Of a DNA stretch of 56,546 nt, positions 8,232 through 15,991 are shown piece by piece (within the stretch, counting starts at the first letter, position 1; every line of letters begins with the position of its first letter). A program made the position numbers and the translations under genes. The notes under the pieces are model-generated. The model was not told the origin of the DNA. It worked only from the letters and a program-made list of their open reading frames with translations, and did no database searches. Location of the stretch: the NCBI GenBank assembly GCA_016296065.1, contig JAEDKA010000019.1, positions 1-56,546 of the forward strand. Reading direction: 5' to 3'. This DNA is from Kiritimatiellia bacterium (lineage in GTDB: Bacteria > Verrucomicrobiota > Kiritimatiellia > RFP12 > UBA1067).

Positions 8232-8264
8232 GGCGCGGAGTGTCTGACACTTCGCGCCGGTTTT
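8232..8264 (+). terminator. Intrinsic terminator
   Basis: GGCGCGGAGTGTC pairs with GACACTTCGCGCC (13 bp with one G-U), followed by GGTTTT. It directly follows the stop of the remnant at 8229. Confidence 0.75.
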
Positions 8265-8514
8265 CGCGTGTATCGTGCAAGGCCGTGGCGGCCTTGCCAC
8301 AGCGGGTGCGGAGCCGTTCGGACACTGCGCTCGCTGCGCTCCCTCCGCGTCCTCATGGCGGCTGCGACAAGCTCGGTCATCACGAGTCTGGAACGGGTGG
8401 TTGAAGTTCGCGAAGCATCGGCCGCAGCGGTAGCGAAGTCGTTTTGTGAACCGTCGGAGTTTTATTATGATACTTGCCTTTGCTCGCCCGGTCACATATT
8501 GCAATAAGTGACGA
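8265..8514. other. Intergenic stretch without a supported gene
   Basis: Contains a short hairpin CAAGGCC/GGCCTTG at about 8278-8296 and low-complexity GCGCTCGCTGCGCTC sequence. No ORF with plausible composition or ribosome site is seen. Confidence 0.4.
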
Positions 8515-8660
8515 CCCAAGGAGATGCGGCGTCTCGCCGCGTCGGCGTGACGCACCGGGACATATCCCCCGAGCCGAAGGCGAGCCGCGAAGCGGTGGCT
8601 ACAGGGGTGTGCGTCTCCTTGGGTAGCGGCTCCTCGCGAATGAGCCAAGGAGATGCGGCG
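8515..8660. repeat. Hairpin repeat cluster (CCAAGGAGATG element)
   Basis: CCAAGGAGATGCGGCG occurs at 8516-8531 and again at 8645-8660. The first copy forms a hairpin GCGGCG-TCT-CGCCGC (8526-8540). CCCAAGGAGA (8515-8524) is perfectly complementary to TCTCCTTGGG (8614-8623), closing an outer stem of 10 bp. A related element is embedded in the macroglobulin gene at 43001-43062. Confidence 0.6.
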
Positions 8661-8866
8661 TGTGTGTGACGACAAAAGGAGCCTTCGCGTATCACGCATC
8701 GACCGATGAAATCGGGGTGTTGAAGATAACGGTATCGGGAAGCGGAACAGGAAGGCTTGTCGTCGGAGATGTGGGTTCTTCGGCAGATGTAGTTGCACAA
8801 CCGCGAAAAGTTAGTGGAGATAGTAAAGGTTGGATTGCCGCACTCGAAATTACTTGTGTTTCGTAG
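8660..8866 (+). CDS. Short hypothetical protein or C-terminal fragment
   Basis: A 68-codon reading frame from GTG 8660, with beta-strand-like alternation (GVLKITVSGSGTGRLVVGD and WIAALEITCVS) and a terminator 40 nt after its TAG. The start lies at the edge of a hairpin repeat and an in-frame stop lies at 8624-8626. It may therefore be the surviving 3' end of a longer gene. No family is recognised and there is no clear ribosome site. Confidence 0.25.
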   Translation: MCVTTKGAFAYHASTDEIGVLKITVSGSGTGRLVVGDVGSSADVVAQPRKVSGDSKGWIAALEITCVS

Positions 8867-8907
8867 CCGATGATCAATCTCCGTTCTGGCGTACAATGGT
8901 AAAACAC

Positions 8908-8938
8908 AAAGGCCTTCAGCGGTTGCCGAAGGCCTTTT
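8908..8938. terminator. Bidirectional intrinsic terminator
   Basis: AAAGGCCTTC (8908-8917) pairs with GAAGGCCTTT (8928-8937) around a 10-nt loop. Plus-strand T residues follow at 8935-8938 and a T-rich run (TGTGTTTT) follows on the minus strand. It ends the minus-strand DUF975-DUF805 operon and any plus-strand transcript from 8660. Confidence 0.75.
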
Positions 8939-8959
8939 CGCATTTGACGATGTTGCGTG

Positions 8960-9304
8960 TTACGCGCCCTTCGGATTGGCGCCGAAGCGGTTTTCGCCGG
9001 GCGTGGAATCCATGCACATGAAGACCAGCAGAACTATAATGCCGACGACTGGGATCAGCGCGATGAGCTGCCACCATCCGCTGCGGTCGGTGTCGTGCAG
9101 ACGGCGCGCGCAGACCGCAAGTCCGGGGAGGAGGGCGGCAAGCGAATAGAGCGAGCCGATCATCATCGTGCCGAGCACTCCGTCTATCACGCTGGCCACG
9201 CAGCCCGCGATAAAGTTGAACAGGACGAACATCCAGAATTCCTTGCGCCTTGCGCGCCCGGAAAACTCGACGTACTTCTTCCAGCATTCTATGTAGTAGT
9301 TCAT
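8960..9304 (-). CDS. DUF805 family membrane protein
   Basis: A 114-residue inner-membrane protein with the DUF805 hallmarks. GRARRKEFW is near residue 16-24. Hydrophobic segments lie at about 25-45, 49-63 and 80-98. CARRLHDTDRSGWW sits between the second and third, and PGENRFG-NP is at the C-terminus. The start ATG 9304 has AAGGAG upstream. It follows the DUF975 gene by 25 nt on the same strand and is terminated at about 8908-8938. The family function is unknown; members are small membrane proteins often near other integral membrane proteins. Confidence 0.88.
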   Translation of the reverse strand: MNYYIECWKKYVEFSGRARRKEFWMFVLFNFIAGCVASVIDGVLGTMMIGSLYSLAALLPGLAVCARRLHDTDRSGWWQLIALIPVVGIIVLLVFMCMDSTPGENRFGANPKGA

Positions 9305-9329
9305 TCTTGCTCCTTTTGTGGTTTGTGTG

Positions 9330-10319
9330 TTACTGTTGGTCTTCTTTGTTCCGTGAAATCTCGCGGTAGAGGATTGTCTGCCCGACTCCGATGTAGTGGA
9401 CGGAAATCGCGCCGAAGACGAGCATGCAGAGGTATGCGGCGATTATTGCCAGTACACCGAACACCATGCCGACGGCAGCTGCCGCGGAGTGCGTCACCGC
9501 GCCTTCGCGGGCCCCTCCCGCAGTGGCGGCAAGCAGAAGTGCCACCGACATTACGGCAAGCAGCGGCAGCAGCGCGCCAAGAAGGATGCGCCAGTACGAG
9601 CAGTCGTGTTTGAAGATGCGCCACTTGCTTCCGTAGACTAGCTCGCGGCAGTGCCTCATGCATTCGCCTGCGGACCAGTCGGGATGGTCGGCCTTGATGC
9701 GGAAGAGATACCTGTACTTGTAGAACGGGATGCAGTAGATCGCGATGAATATGGACGCCGCGAGCGTCACGTCGGCGACGGCGAGCGCGAGTTCGACGGG
9801 GGTCTGTGGCGAAGGAACTGCGGCGAAGAAGATCGATCCGACGGCTATGGCGGGGACGCAGGCGAGGAACATCCAGAAGATGATGACGACGGAGAACCTG
9901 AACGACAGCCAGGCGAGTTCGAGCGGAATCCTGAAGCCGCTGAACGCGGTTTTCATCCAGCTCTCGCTGTTGTCCTCCACCGCGCGCAGCTGAAGGCGGG
10001 AGTTGCCGTATGCGGAGATTCCCCCGAGAATGAAGCAGAAGAACAGCATGAGCGCAGTCGACGAGGATAATTCCCATATCAGGCGCGGGGTGAATTCGGG
10101 AAGCGGCATTCTCTTCTCCATCAGGTTCTGCATAGCAGTGATGTTGAACACGCCGAGGCGGTAGACGATTCCGTTCACGACGGTGACGATGGCCTGCGTG
10201 CAGACCGAAAGCAGTATCGTCGCTCCGAGGAGTTTCCAGAACCACTTGCGCTCCCAGAGGAGCCGCCAGGCCTCGTTTCGGATTTGCAAGTTCGTTTGCA
10301 TGGGTGTATTGTTTTCCAT
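9330..10319 (-). CDS. DUF975 family multi-pass membrane protein
   Basis: A 329-residue integral membrane protein with about six hydrophobic segments (roughly 28-50, 85-105, 140-170, 180-200, 245-270 and 280-312). The N-terminal region RNEAWRLLWERKWFWKLL and the YCIPFYKYRYLFRIKADHPDWSAGECMR loop are typical of the DUF975/YesL-like group. The start at 10319 is 6 nt past a TATAAT with no ribosome site, suggesting a leaderless message. An internal Met (residue 7) has no ribosome site either. It is paired with the DUF805 gene in one operon. The role is unknown. Confidence 0.75.
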   Translation of the reverse strand: MENNTPMQTNLQIRNEAWRLLWERKWFWKLLGATILLSVCTQAIVTVVNGIVYRLGVFNITAMQNLMEKRMPLPEFTPRLIWELSSSTALMLFFCFILGGISAYGNSRLQLRAVEDNSESWMKTAFSGFRIPLELAWLSFRFSVVIIFWMFLACVPAIAVGSIFFAAVPSPQTPVELALAVADVTLAASIFIAIYCIPFYKYRYLFRIKADHPDWSAGECMRHCRELVYGSKWRIFKHDCSYWRILLGALLPLLAVMSVALLLAATAGGAREGAVTHSAAAAVGMVFGVLAIIAAYLCMLVFGAISVHYIGVGQTILYREISRNKEDQQ

Positions 10320-10325
10320 GCGAGT

Positions 10326-10334
10326 ATTATATCA
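10326..10334 (-). promoter_or_regulatory. Extended -10 promoter, predicted leaderless start
   Basis: The minus strand reads TGATATAAT, with the hexamer at 10331-10326; six bases separate it from ATG 10319. No good -35 is seen 17-18 bp upstream. Between this and the next promoter (10335-10531) no gene is seen. Confidence 0.65.
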
Positions 10335-10531
10335 AAAAAGCCGCATGTGGGATTGAATGTCGCTCCAACGGCATGTCCACTCCTGCGCCAGTCAACGTAC
10401 TCACGGGCATCGCTCTTTCTTTGCGGATATTGGCCGCCGCATCGCCGGCATGCGCGCGCGATGTTTCGGGAGTTCGCGGATGTGGCGCGAGCCTGGCTTG
10501 AAGGCCGACGAAAGAAAAAACAAATTTGCGC

Positions 10532-10560
10532 TTGCACTTTTCGGAAAAATAATGTATTAT
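10532..10560 (+). promoter_or_regulatory. Promoter of the H1-like gene
   Basis: TTGCAC (10532-10537), a 17-bp spacer, TATTAT (10555-10560). The predicted leader is about 65 nt and contains a small hairpin, CAGTC-ATAA-GACTG. AAAGGA (10621-10626) serves the ATG at 10634. Confidence 0.7.
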
Positions 10561-10633
10561 TCAACTTAGAAAGCGCGGATGTTGCAGTCATAAGACTGTG
10601 CCGACGTTTTCTGCATAAAAAAAGGATCAAGAC

Positions 10634-10882
10634 ATGGCTACAGGAAAGAAGGCGTGCTGCACCAAGAAGTGCTGCGCCAAGAAGGCTGCCCCTGCAAAGA
10701 AGGCGGCTCCGGTGAAGAAGGTCGCTGCAAAGAAGGCGGCCCCTGCGAAGAAGGCTCCGGCGAAGAAGGCGGCTCCTGCGAAGAAGGCCGTTGCGAAGAA
10801 GGCGCCTGCGAAGAAGGCACCTGCGAAGAAGGTTGTGGCGAAGAAGGCTCCGGCCAAGAAGGCCGCCAAGAAGGCGAAGTGA
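10634..10882 (+). CDS. Histone-H1-like Lys/Ala/Pro-rich protein
   Basis: An 82-residue, extremely basic protein. After MATGKKACCTKKCCAKK comes an almost perfect run of KKAAPA, KKAPA and KKVVA units to the C-terminus (AKKAAKKAK). This composition matches chlamydial Hc1/Hc2 and eukaryotic H1-tail-like nucleoid proteins, which bind DNA non-specifically and compact it. The four Cys in two CC pairs at residues 8-14 are unusual for that class and could give redox crosslinking or metal binding. It is a single-gene unit with its own promoter and a strong terminator at 10911-10947. The antisense ORF is a shadow. A nucleoid role is inferred from composition only. Confidence 0.7.
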   Translation: MATGKKACCTKKCCAKKAAPAKKAAPVKKVAAKKAAPAKKAPAKKAAPAKKAVAKKAPAKKAPAKKVVAKKAPAKKAAKKAK

Positions 10883-10910
10883 CCCAATGCGGTTCTGTGG
10901 ACCGCACTGC

Positions 10911-10947
10911 GGCGCTTGGGGTTCGAAAAACCCCAAGCGCCTTTTTT
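10911..10947 (+). terminator. Strong intrinsic terminator
   Basis: GGCGCTTGGGGTT pairs with AACCCCAAGCGCC, followed by six T. It lies 28 nt after the H1-like stop and directly before the next promoter. Confidence 0.92.
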
Positions 10948-10962
10948 CTGCCCGCTTCATTT

Positions 10963-10971
10963 TGGTATAAT
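10963..10971 (+). promoter_or_regulatory. Extended -10 promoter, predicted leaderless start
   Basis: TGGTATAAT, with the hexamer at 10966-10971. The ATG at 10979 is seven bases further, with no ribosome site between. Upstream is the T-tract of the terminator, so there is no -35. Confidence 0.7.
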
Positions 10972-10978
10972 ACACGCA

Positions 10979-11923
10979 ATGGAAAATGCGAGAGAGTGGT
11001 ATGTGAGAACCGCGGACGGCAGCGTCTACGGGCCGGCGGACGTCGCTTCGCTCGTCAGCTGGGCTGAAGACGGTAGGCTCGACGCGGACACTTCGGTGTC
11101 GAAGGACCGAGTCTCCTGGACGCCTGCGCCGCTGATGGACGAGCTTGCGATGTCGTGGCTTGTGGAGATTAAGCCGGGCAAAGTGATAGGCCCGTTCAAC
11201 AGAAGGTACCTCATCGACTCCAGCGCGACTGGGGTGCTTCCGCCGGAAGCGAGAGTGTACCGCAGGCACGATATGCGCGTTGCGGAAGACCCAGCCCCGG
11301 CGGTCGTTGAGAAGATTGTCGAGAAGCGAGTCGAGGTTCCTGTCGAGAAGATCGTGGTGAAGGAAGTCCCCGTCGAGAAGATTGTTGAGAAGATCGTCGA
11401 GAAGCGTGTGGAGGTTCCCGTCGAAAAGATCGTCGTGAAGGAAGTCCCCGTCGAGAAGGTTGTCGAGAAAGTCGTCGAGAAGCGCGTCGAGGTTCCGTCC
11501 GAGAAGCTTGTCGAGAAGGTCGTCGAGAAGCGCGTGGAAGTTCCGGTAGAGAAGATCGTGGAGAAGGTAGTCGTCAAGGAAGTCCCGGTAGAGAAGATTG
11601 TCGAGAAGATCGTGGAGGTTCCGGTCGAGAAGATTGTGGTGAAGGAAGTTCCAGTCGAGAAGATCGTTGAGAAGATCGTCGAGAAGCGCGTGGAGGTTCC
11701 GGTCGAGAAAATCGTCGAGCGCATCGTCGAGGTTGAGCGTCCGGTCGAGGCGACTGTTGTCGAGGCGGAGGTTGTCGAGCCGAGCGACGCGGCGCCTCCG
11801 CCGCGGAAGGGCGGGATGTTCGGCGGCGCGGACAGGTCGAGGCTTGCCGCGCTTGAGGAGGCTGCGCGGCGCGAGCTTGCAGCGGCTGGAAGAAACCGTT
11901 TCGGATTTTTCGGGAGGAAATGA
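10979..11923 (+). CDS. GYF_2-domain protein with long VEK-type repeat
   Basis: A 314-residue protein. Residues 4-55 (REWYVRTADGSVYGPADV, W-x8-L) form a GYF_2/DUF4339 domain. A second, related half-domain (KPGKVIGPFNRRYLIDSS) follows at about 60-95. Residues about 105-255 are a degenerate repeat of VEKIVEKRVEVPVEK and VVKEVPVEK units, alternating charge with Val/Ile. A short helical tail rich in Arg/Ala ends the protein. There is no signal peptide or membrane segment, so it is likely cytosolic or a scaffold. An in-frame ORF extends upstream to 10916 through the terminator; ATG 10979 is preferred because it fits the promoter. The next gene has the same architecture, indicating tandem duplication. 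Confidence 0.75.
   Translation: MENAREWYVRTADGSVYGPADVASLVSWAEDGRLDADTSVSKDRVSWTPAPLMDELAMSWLVEIKPGKVIGPFNRRYLIDSSATGVLPPEARVYRRHDMRVAEDPAPAVVEKIVEKRVEVPVEKIVVKEVPVEKIVEKIVEKRVEVPVEKIVVKEVPVEKVVEKVVEKRVEVPSEKLVEKVVEKRVEVPVEKIVEKVVVKEVPVEKIVEKIVEVPVEKIVVKEVPVEKIVEKIVEKRVEVPVEKIVERIVEVERPVEATVVEAEVVEPSDAAPPPRKGGMFGGADRSRLAALEEAARRELAAAGRNRFGFFGRK
11305..11745 (+). repeat. Coding VEK/VPVEK tandem repeat
   Basis: Imperfect tandem units based on GTCGAGAAGATCGT and GAGGTTCCGGTCGAGAAG encode Val-Glu-Lys-Ile/Val repeats. Third-base variation between units shows the array is under protein-level constraint rather than freshly expanded. A shorter version is at about 12320-12435 in the next gene. Confidence 0.7.
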
Positions 11924-11924
11924 C

Positions 11925-13391
11925 ATGAGCCAGTGGTATCTGAGGACGCAGGACGAGACCTTTGGTCCCGAGAGCAAGGAGAAGCTCGTCGAATGGGCGC
12001 GCCTCGGGCGCATCCAGCCTGGGCAGGAGGTTTCAGACGACAACGAGATATGGAGGCGCGTCGAGGACGTTCCGTTCCTCGACATGCGTTTCTCCATCGA
12101 CCTCGGGGACGGGAATCCGCGCGGGCCCTTCAACCGCGCCGCGGCGGAGGCGCTGCTCGCGAGCGGAAGGCTTCCGCCGACCGCTACGATGATCGAGACG
12201 CGCGAGCCGTTTGCGGAAGACGCGCCGGCTGAAAATGCCGACGTTCCGCATGAGGCGTCTGCGCCGTTGGAGGAGACCGCGCCTTCGGTTGCCGCCGAGG
12301 CATCTGCGCCGCAGGAAGTCAAGGTCGTCGAGAAGATCGTCGAGGTTCCGGTCGAGAAGGTCGTGGAGAAGGTCGTCGAGAAGGAGGTCGTCAAGGAGGT
12401 CCCCGTAGAAAAGATCGTCGAAAAGATCGTCGTCGACGAGACGCGCGTCGCAGAGCTGACGCGGCAGGTGGAGGAGGGACGGTCCCGCTCGAAGGACCTC
12501 GAGCGGCGTCTCGAGGAGGCGGAGTCGCGCGCGAAGGAGCTGCAGTCGCGGGTGGAGTCCGGCGACGCGCACGCCCGGGAGCTTGCCGAGAAGGTCGACC
12601 GCAGCGAGGCGCGCGCGAGGGAGCTCGACGAGATGCTCGCCGCCGCTACGCGCGTCGCGAGCGAGAGCGAGAAGGCGTACGACGACGAGAAATCCGCGAA
12701 TGCGAAGCTGCACGAGCAGATAGCGGCGCTTGAGGACGAGCTTAGGCGTCTGCCGCAGACGGCGAGCGAGGTCGCGGACATCCAGGCCGCGGTCTACTCG
12801 ATAATGACGGGCGAGGCGGAGGAGCTCGCGACGCTGATCGAGCTGGAGAAGAAGGAAGTCGACGAGTTCCGCCGTAGGCACCAGGAGCGCGCAGACCGTC
12901 TTCTCGAGCGCAGGCGCATCCTGCTTAAGAAGGCCGGCACCAACATCGAGGAAATGACAAAGCGAGCGCTCGTGTCGCGTCCGGAGGATCCACGCATGGC
13001 GAGGCTTGCGAAGGAGTACGACGAATATCGCAAGGCCGCGGAGAGGCGCGCCGCGGACACGGAGCGCCAGATGCGCGAGATGACGGACCAGTTGCGCAAG
13101 AGCCAGGCGGACGCGGCGCGCGCGGAAGAGGGTGCGCGCGACATGGTGCAGCTGCGCGCGGAGATCGAGAACCTCAAGGCGCGCCTGCAGCAGAGGGAGA
13201 AGGAGCTCGTCGCGGAGAGGGAGTCGAACGAGACGCTTCGTCGTCACCAGGCCACAAGCCAGCAGGCTCTCATGGCCCGCCTCGCAGCGCTCGAGTCGCC
13301 GTCCATCGGAACGGCGCAGTCGATGTCCACAAACCAGAGCCGCGAGGCGAAACTCGTGAAGCTCCCGTCCTGGATGAGGCTTTCGAGATGA
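11925..13391 (+). CDS. GYF_2-domain coiled-coil protein
   Basis: A 488-residue paralogue of the preceding protein. GYF_2 covers residues 1-50 (SQWYLRTQDETFGPESKEKL). A second half-domain (GNPRGPFNRAAAEALLASGRLPP) is at about 65-95, a Pro/Ala/Glu linker follows, and VEK repeats are at about 130-170. A long alpha-helical coiled coil, rich in Glu/Arg/Ala, runs from about 172 to 460. The tail ends LPSWMRLSR. The start ATG 11925 follows GGGAGGAAATGAC, two bases past the upstream stop. The stop overlaps the next start (ATGA). A structural or scaffold role is inferred; no enzyme motif is seen. Confidence 0.75.
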   Translation: MSQWYLRTQDETFGPESKEKLVEWARLGRIQPGQEVSDDNEIWRRVEDVPFLDMRFSIDLGDGNPRGPFNRAAAEALLASGRLPPTATMIETREPFAEDAPAENADVPHEASAPLEETAPSVAAEASAPQEVKVVEKIVEVPVEKVVEKVVEKEVVKEVPVEKIVEKIVVDETRVAELTRQVEEGRSRSKDLERRLEEAESRAKELQSRVESGDAHARELAEKVDRSEARARELDEMLAAATRVASESEKAYDDEKSANAKLHEQIAALEDELRRLPQTASEVADIQAAVYSIMTGEAEELATLIELEKKEVDEFRRRHQERADRLLERRRILLKKAGTNIEEMTKRALVSRPEDPRMARLAKEYDEYRKAAERRAADTERQMREMTDQLRKSQADAARAEEGARDMVQLRAEIENLKARLQQREKELVAERESNETLRRHQATSQQALMARLAALESPSIGTAQSMSTNQSREAKLVKLPSWMRLSR

Positions 13392-14926
13392 CGGCGGCAT
13401 GTGTTCTTCTCGCGGTCCTGTCGATATGGGACTATCCGGCGCGCTTCCCAGAGCATGAGAGGCTGCGCGCAGAGTTCACGCGCGCGGTCCGTGCCGGCGA
13501 CGTGAAGGCGATGGAGTCCGCCGCTCGCAGCGGCGCGGAGCTTCTTCCCGACGACCCGACGTGGGCCTACAACCTCGCCTGCTCGCTCGCCTACCACGAG
13601 AAGCCGGACGAGGCGCTCGACCAGCTGGATGCTGCCGTTGACCTCGGATTTCGCGACGCCGACGCGATCGCCGCGGACGTAGACCTCAAGCGCATCGCAT
13701 CGAACCGGCGTTTCGCCGAAATCGTGAAGCGCGCGCGCGACATGAAGGATCGCCAGATACTGCTTGGTCCGATGGCCGTTGCTGCCGCAACGGGCATTGC
13801 GGGCGAGTCGCTTGCGCTCGGCGAACAGAACATGCTGTGGGACTTCGACGACGGATGCTTCGTGGCGCGCATGTCGCTCGCCCCCGGCAAAGGCGGTGGC
13901 AACGCGGGCGATCTCTACATGAACCGGGACGGAGGACACTCGCGCCTTGTTGTCACGAACTATCCCGGGCTCACCGAGGTGAAGCTGGACCAGATGGGGC
14001 GCGAGCGGCACATGGACCTGGACTTTCCGAACATCAAGTTCCCGTACCCCGTCTTCGGCAACTGCAGCCGGGCCTACCTGCACGAGGTCTTCTGGCGCTC
14101 GATCCCGCGCGCGATGATGACGAGCGACACGCGCCGCATCCGCACGATGTCCTCGTTCTACCTCTCCAACCAGATATGGGTGTTCCCCGCGAACGCGGAC
14201 TATCCTCCGGTCGGCACGAACGGAGACGTCTTCGCGTCCGTCGCGCCCTATTGGCTTGTCACTCAGGGGCGCAGCTGGAGCGACCAGTATTACCTGCGCG
14301 CCGCCCTTGAGGCGAGCCGCAGCATGAATCCCGAGACGAAGGCAGACGTCGTGGCGCGGCGCCTCCTCGCCCCGACAATCATGACGCTGATACGCAAGTC
14401 GCTGAAGGGCGTCGATGGCGAGGACGCGTACCTCACGGAGAAGGCGCATCCGACGTGCATGCCCGCGAACGGACACGACATGGCGCGGTTGAAGAAACTC
14501 GCTTCGGAACTCAAGCCGGGGAGCGTTCCGCCGCTTGTCCGCATCGCGCGCATGGGAGCGCCGGTGAAGGAGAAGCCGAAGTTCCCCGAGATAACGTACG
14601 TCACGCCTTTCGCCGCCGCCGTGGTGCTCCGCTCGCCCGACGACGAGCGTACGTTCGACTTCGCGTTCGAGGGGGCTCCAGAGATCGCCTGCCGCATCGT
14701 GCACGACCCGGCGGGCGCGGCGAAGATCGCCGAGCAGAAGAACGGAGCCGTGAGGCTCGTGATCGACAGGACCAAGCTCAAGGGCACGGCGCGCGTTGAC
14801 CTTGCGGCGTTCGGACGCAACCCGGGCACTGGATGGGGCGCGCCGGCCTACGTGTCGTTTGCCGTGGTCGATGCCGACGCGCCGTACTACGATCCGGCGC
14901 TCGTTCCGCAGGCAGAGGTGAAATGA
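13388..14926 (+). CDS. Hypothetical TPR-like protein with N-terminal hydrophobic segment
   Basis: A 512-residue protein. A short hydrophobic start (TAACVLLAVLSIW) could be a weak signal peptide. Residues about 25-115 look like TPR repeats (DDPTWAYNLACSLAYHEKPDEALDQL), as in TPR 'end-of-group' proteins. The remaining 390 residues are Trp/Tyr-rich mixed alpha/beta with a beta-rich C-terminus. No catalytic motif is recognised. It is translationally coupled to its neighbours at both ends through ATGA overlaps (GYF_2 gene before, dus after). It is therefore probably expressed with the GYF_2 pair, but no function can be assigned. Confidence 0.6.
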   Translation: MTAACVLLAVLSIWDYPARFPEHERLRAEFTRAVRAGDVKAMESAARSGAELLPDDPTWAYNLACSLAYHEKPDEALDQLDAAVDLGFRDADAIAADVDLKRIASNRRFAEIVKRARDMKDRQILLGPMAVAAATGIAGESLALGEQNMLWDFDDGCFVARMSLAPGKGGGNAGDLYMNRDGGHSRLVVTNYPGLTEVKLDQMGRERHMDLDFPNIKFPYPVFGNCSRAYLHEVFWRSIPRAMMTSDTRRIRTMSSFYLSNQIWVFPANADYPPVGTNGDVFASVAPYWLVTQGRSWSDQYYLRAALEASRSMNPETKADVVARRLLAPTIMTLIRKSLKGVDGEDAYLTEKAHPTCMPANGHDMARLKKLASELKPGSVPPLVRIARMGAPVKEKPKFPEITYVTPFAAAVVLRSPDDERTFDFAFEGAPEIACRIVHDPAGAAKIAEQKNGAVRLVIDRTKLKGTARVDLAAFGRNPGTGWGAPAYVSFAVVDADAPYYDPALVPQAEVK

Positions 14927-15885
14927 AGCTCGTCCTCGCTCCACTCGCCGGATTCACCGACGCGCCGTTCCGGAGGCTCTGCTTCGAGGGAGGGGCGGAC
15001 CTTTCGTACACCGAGATGGTCTCCGCCGCGGGCCTTGCGCACGGCTCGTCTCCGACGCGGCACCTCATGGAGACGATGCAGGGCGAAGGCCCGGTCGCGT
15101 GTCAGCTTTTCGGCGCGAAGGAGACGGACCTCGCGTTCGCGTCGCGCGAGGTGCCGTCCGGCCGCTTCGTCGAGCTGAACCTCAACGCCGGCTGTCCGAT
15201 GACGAAGGTGACGCGCGAAGGCGCGGGCGCGAAGCTTGCGGAGGATCCGGAGAAGGTATACAGGCTTCTCAAGGCGATGGTGGAGAACACGCCTCTTCCG
15301 GTGACGCTCAAGACGCGGCTTGGTCCGCATCCGCGCAGCACGACTGTCTTCGAGCTCCTCGACGCGGCGGAGAAGGCGGGCGCGAAGGGCTTCATACTGC
15401 ACGCGCGCTACACTTCGCAGATGCACGGCGGCCCCGTGCATCTAGACACTCTCGCCGAGGTCGTCCGGCGAGCGAGGATTCCGGTGACGGGCAACGGCAG
15501 CGTCGTGGACGCGAAGAGCGCGGCGGCGATGGCCGCGACTGGCGTGGACGCAATAATGGTCGGACGCGCCGCGCTGGCGAAGCCGGGGATTTTCGCCGCG
15601 CTGAAGGGCGAGGACGGAGAGGGCGCGCCGCTGCGCACGGCTGCGGGCGGAGGTAATCCCGTCGAAACGCATCTAAGTTACCTGCTCGACTTCCGCCGCC
15701 AGCTCGCGGAGCGCTTCCCGAACGACCACATACCCTCCGAAGACGGCTTCGCGTCGGTGAAGATGCACGTCCATCTCTTCCGCTACTTCGCGGGACGCCC
15801 TGGCGCGGCCGCGCTTCGCGCCCGCCTGAACAAGGTGAGGACTCTTGCCGAGATACGCGAGTGCGTCAGGTCCGCTTTCTGCTGA
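14923..15885 (+). CDS. dus: tRNA-dihydrouridine synthase
   Basis: A 320-residue FMN-dependent TIM-barrel enzyme of the Dus family, which reduces uridine to dihydrouridine in tRNA. Motifs in order: APLAGFTDAPFRRLC (6-20, FMN phosphate side), ELNLNAGCPMTKV with the catalytic Cys, VTLKTRLG, the LHAR substrate/FMN segment, GNGSVVDAKSA and VDAIMVGRAAL. The length matches the family. ATG 14923 overlaps the previous stop (ATGA). A longer in-frame ORF from 14833 would overlap its neighbour heavily and is not favoured. The DusA/B/C subclass cannot be settled by eye. Confidence 0.9.
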   Translation: MKLVLAPLAGFTDAPFRRLCFEGGADLSYTEMVSAAGLAHGSSPTRHLMETMQGEGPVACQLFGAKETDLAFASREVPSGRFVELNLNAGCPMTKVTREGAGAKLAEDPEKVYRLLKAMVENTPLPVTLKTRLGPHPRSTTVFELLDAAEKAGAKGFILHARYTSQMHGGPVHLDTLAEVVRRARIPVTGNGSVVDAKSAAAMAATGVDAIMVGRAALAKPGIFAALKGEDGEGAPLRTAAGGGNPVETHLSYLLDFRRQLAERFPNDHIPSEDGFASVKMHVHLFRYFAGRPGAAALRARLNKVRTLAEIRECVRSAFC

Positions 15886-15960
15886 TCCCCCGCGCTCTCC
15901 ATGCCCATCTTCCGGATGAAGGCATCACACTTTAGAGGTATGGTCCGTCCTCGGGATGTG

Positions 15961-15969
15961 TGGTAAAAT
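15961..15969 (+). promoter_or_regulatory. Extended -10 promoter of the fucose operon
   Basis: TGGTAAAAT, with the hexamer at 15964-15969 and 22 nt to ATG 15992. The leader contains a weak purine-rich AGAGAAAGGG ribosome site. The stretch 15886-15960 shows no gene. Confidence 0.6.
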
Positions 15970-15991
15970 ATTCAGAGAAAGGGCTAAACAG

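Noticed and set aside
10627..10887. Minus-strand Phe/Ala-rich ORF at the H1-like gene
   Set aside because: Exact antisense of Lys codons (CTT/TTC); it has no promoter.
11026..11724. A 232-codon minus-strand ORF of FSTGTS repeats
   Set aside because: It is the antisense shadow of the VEK repeat; it has no ribosome site and the plus-strand GYF_2 gene has domain evidence.
11305..11745. Possible CRISPR or satellite array
   Set aside because: Repeat units are adjacent, vary at third codon positions and have no spacers; it is a coding repeat.
10175..12781. An 868-codon minus-strand ORF
   Set aside because: Arises from GC-rich codon bias opposite real genes and crosses a terminator and two promoters; composition is unlike the real proteins.
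14833..14922. Longer dus start at 14833
   Set aside because: Would overlap 94 bp of the previous gene and add a non-homologous Cys/Arg-rich stretch; ATG 14923 begins the family sequence.
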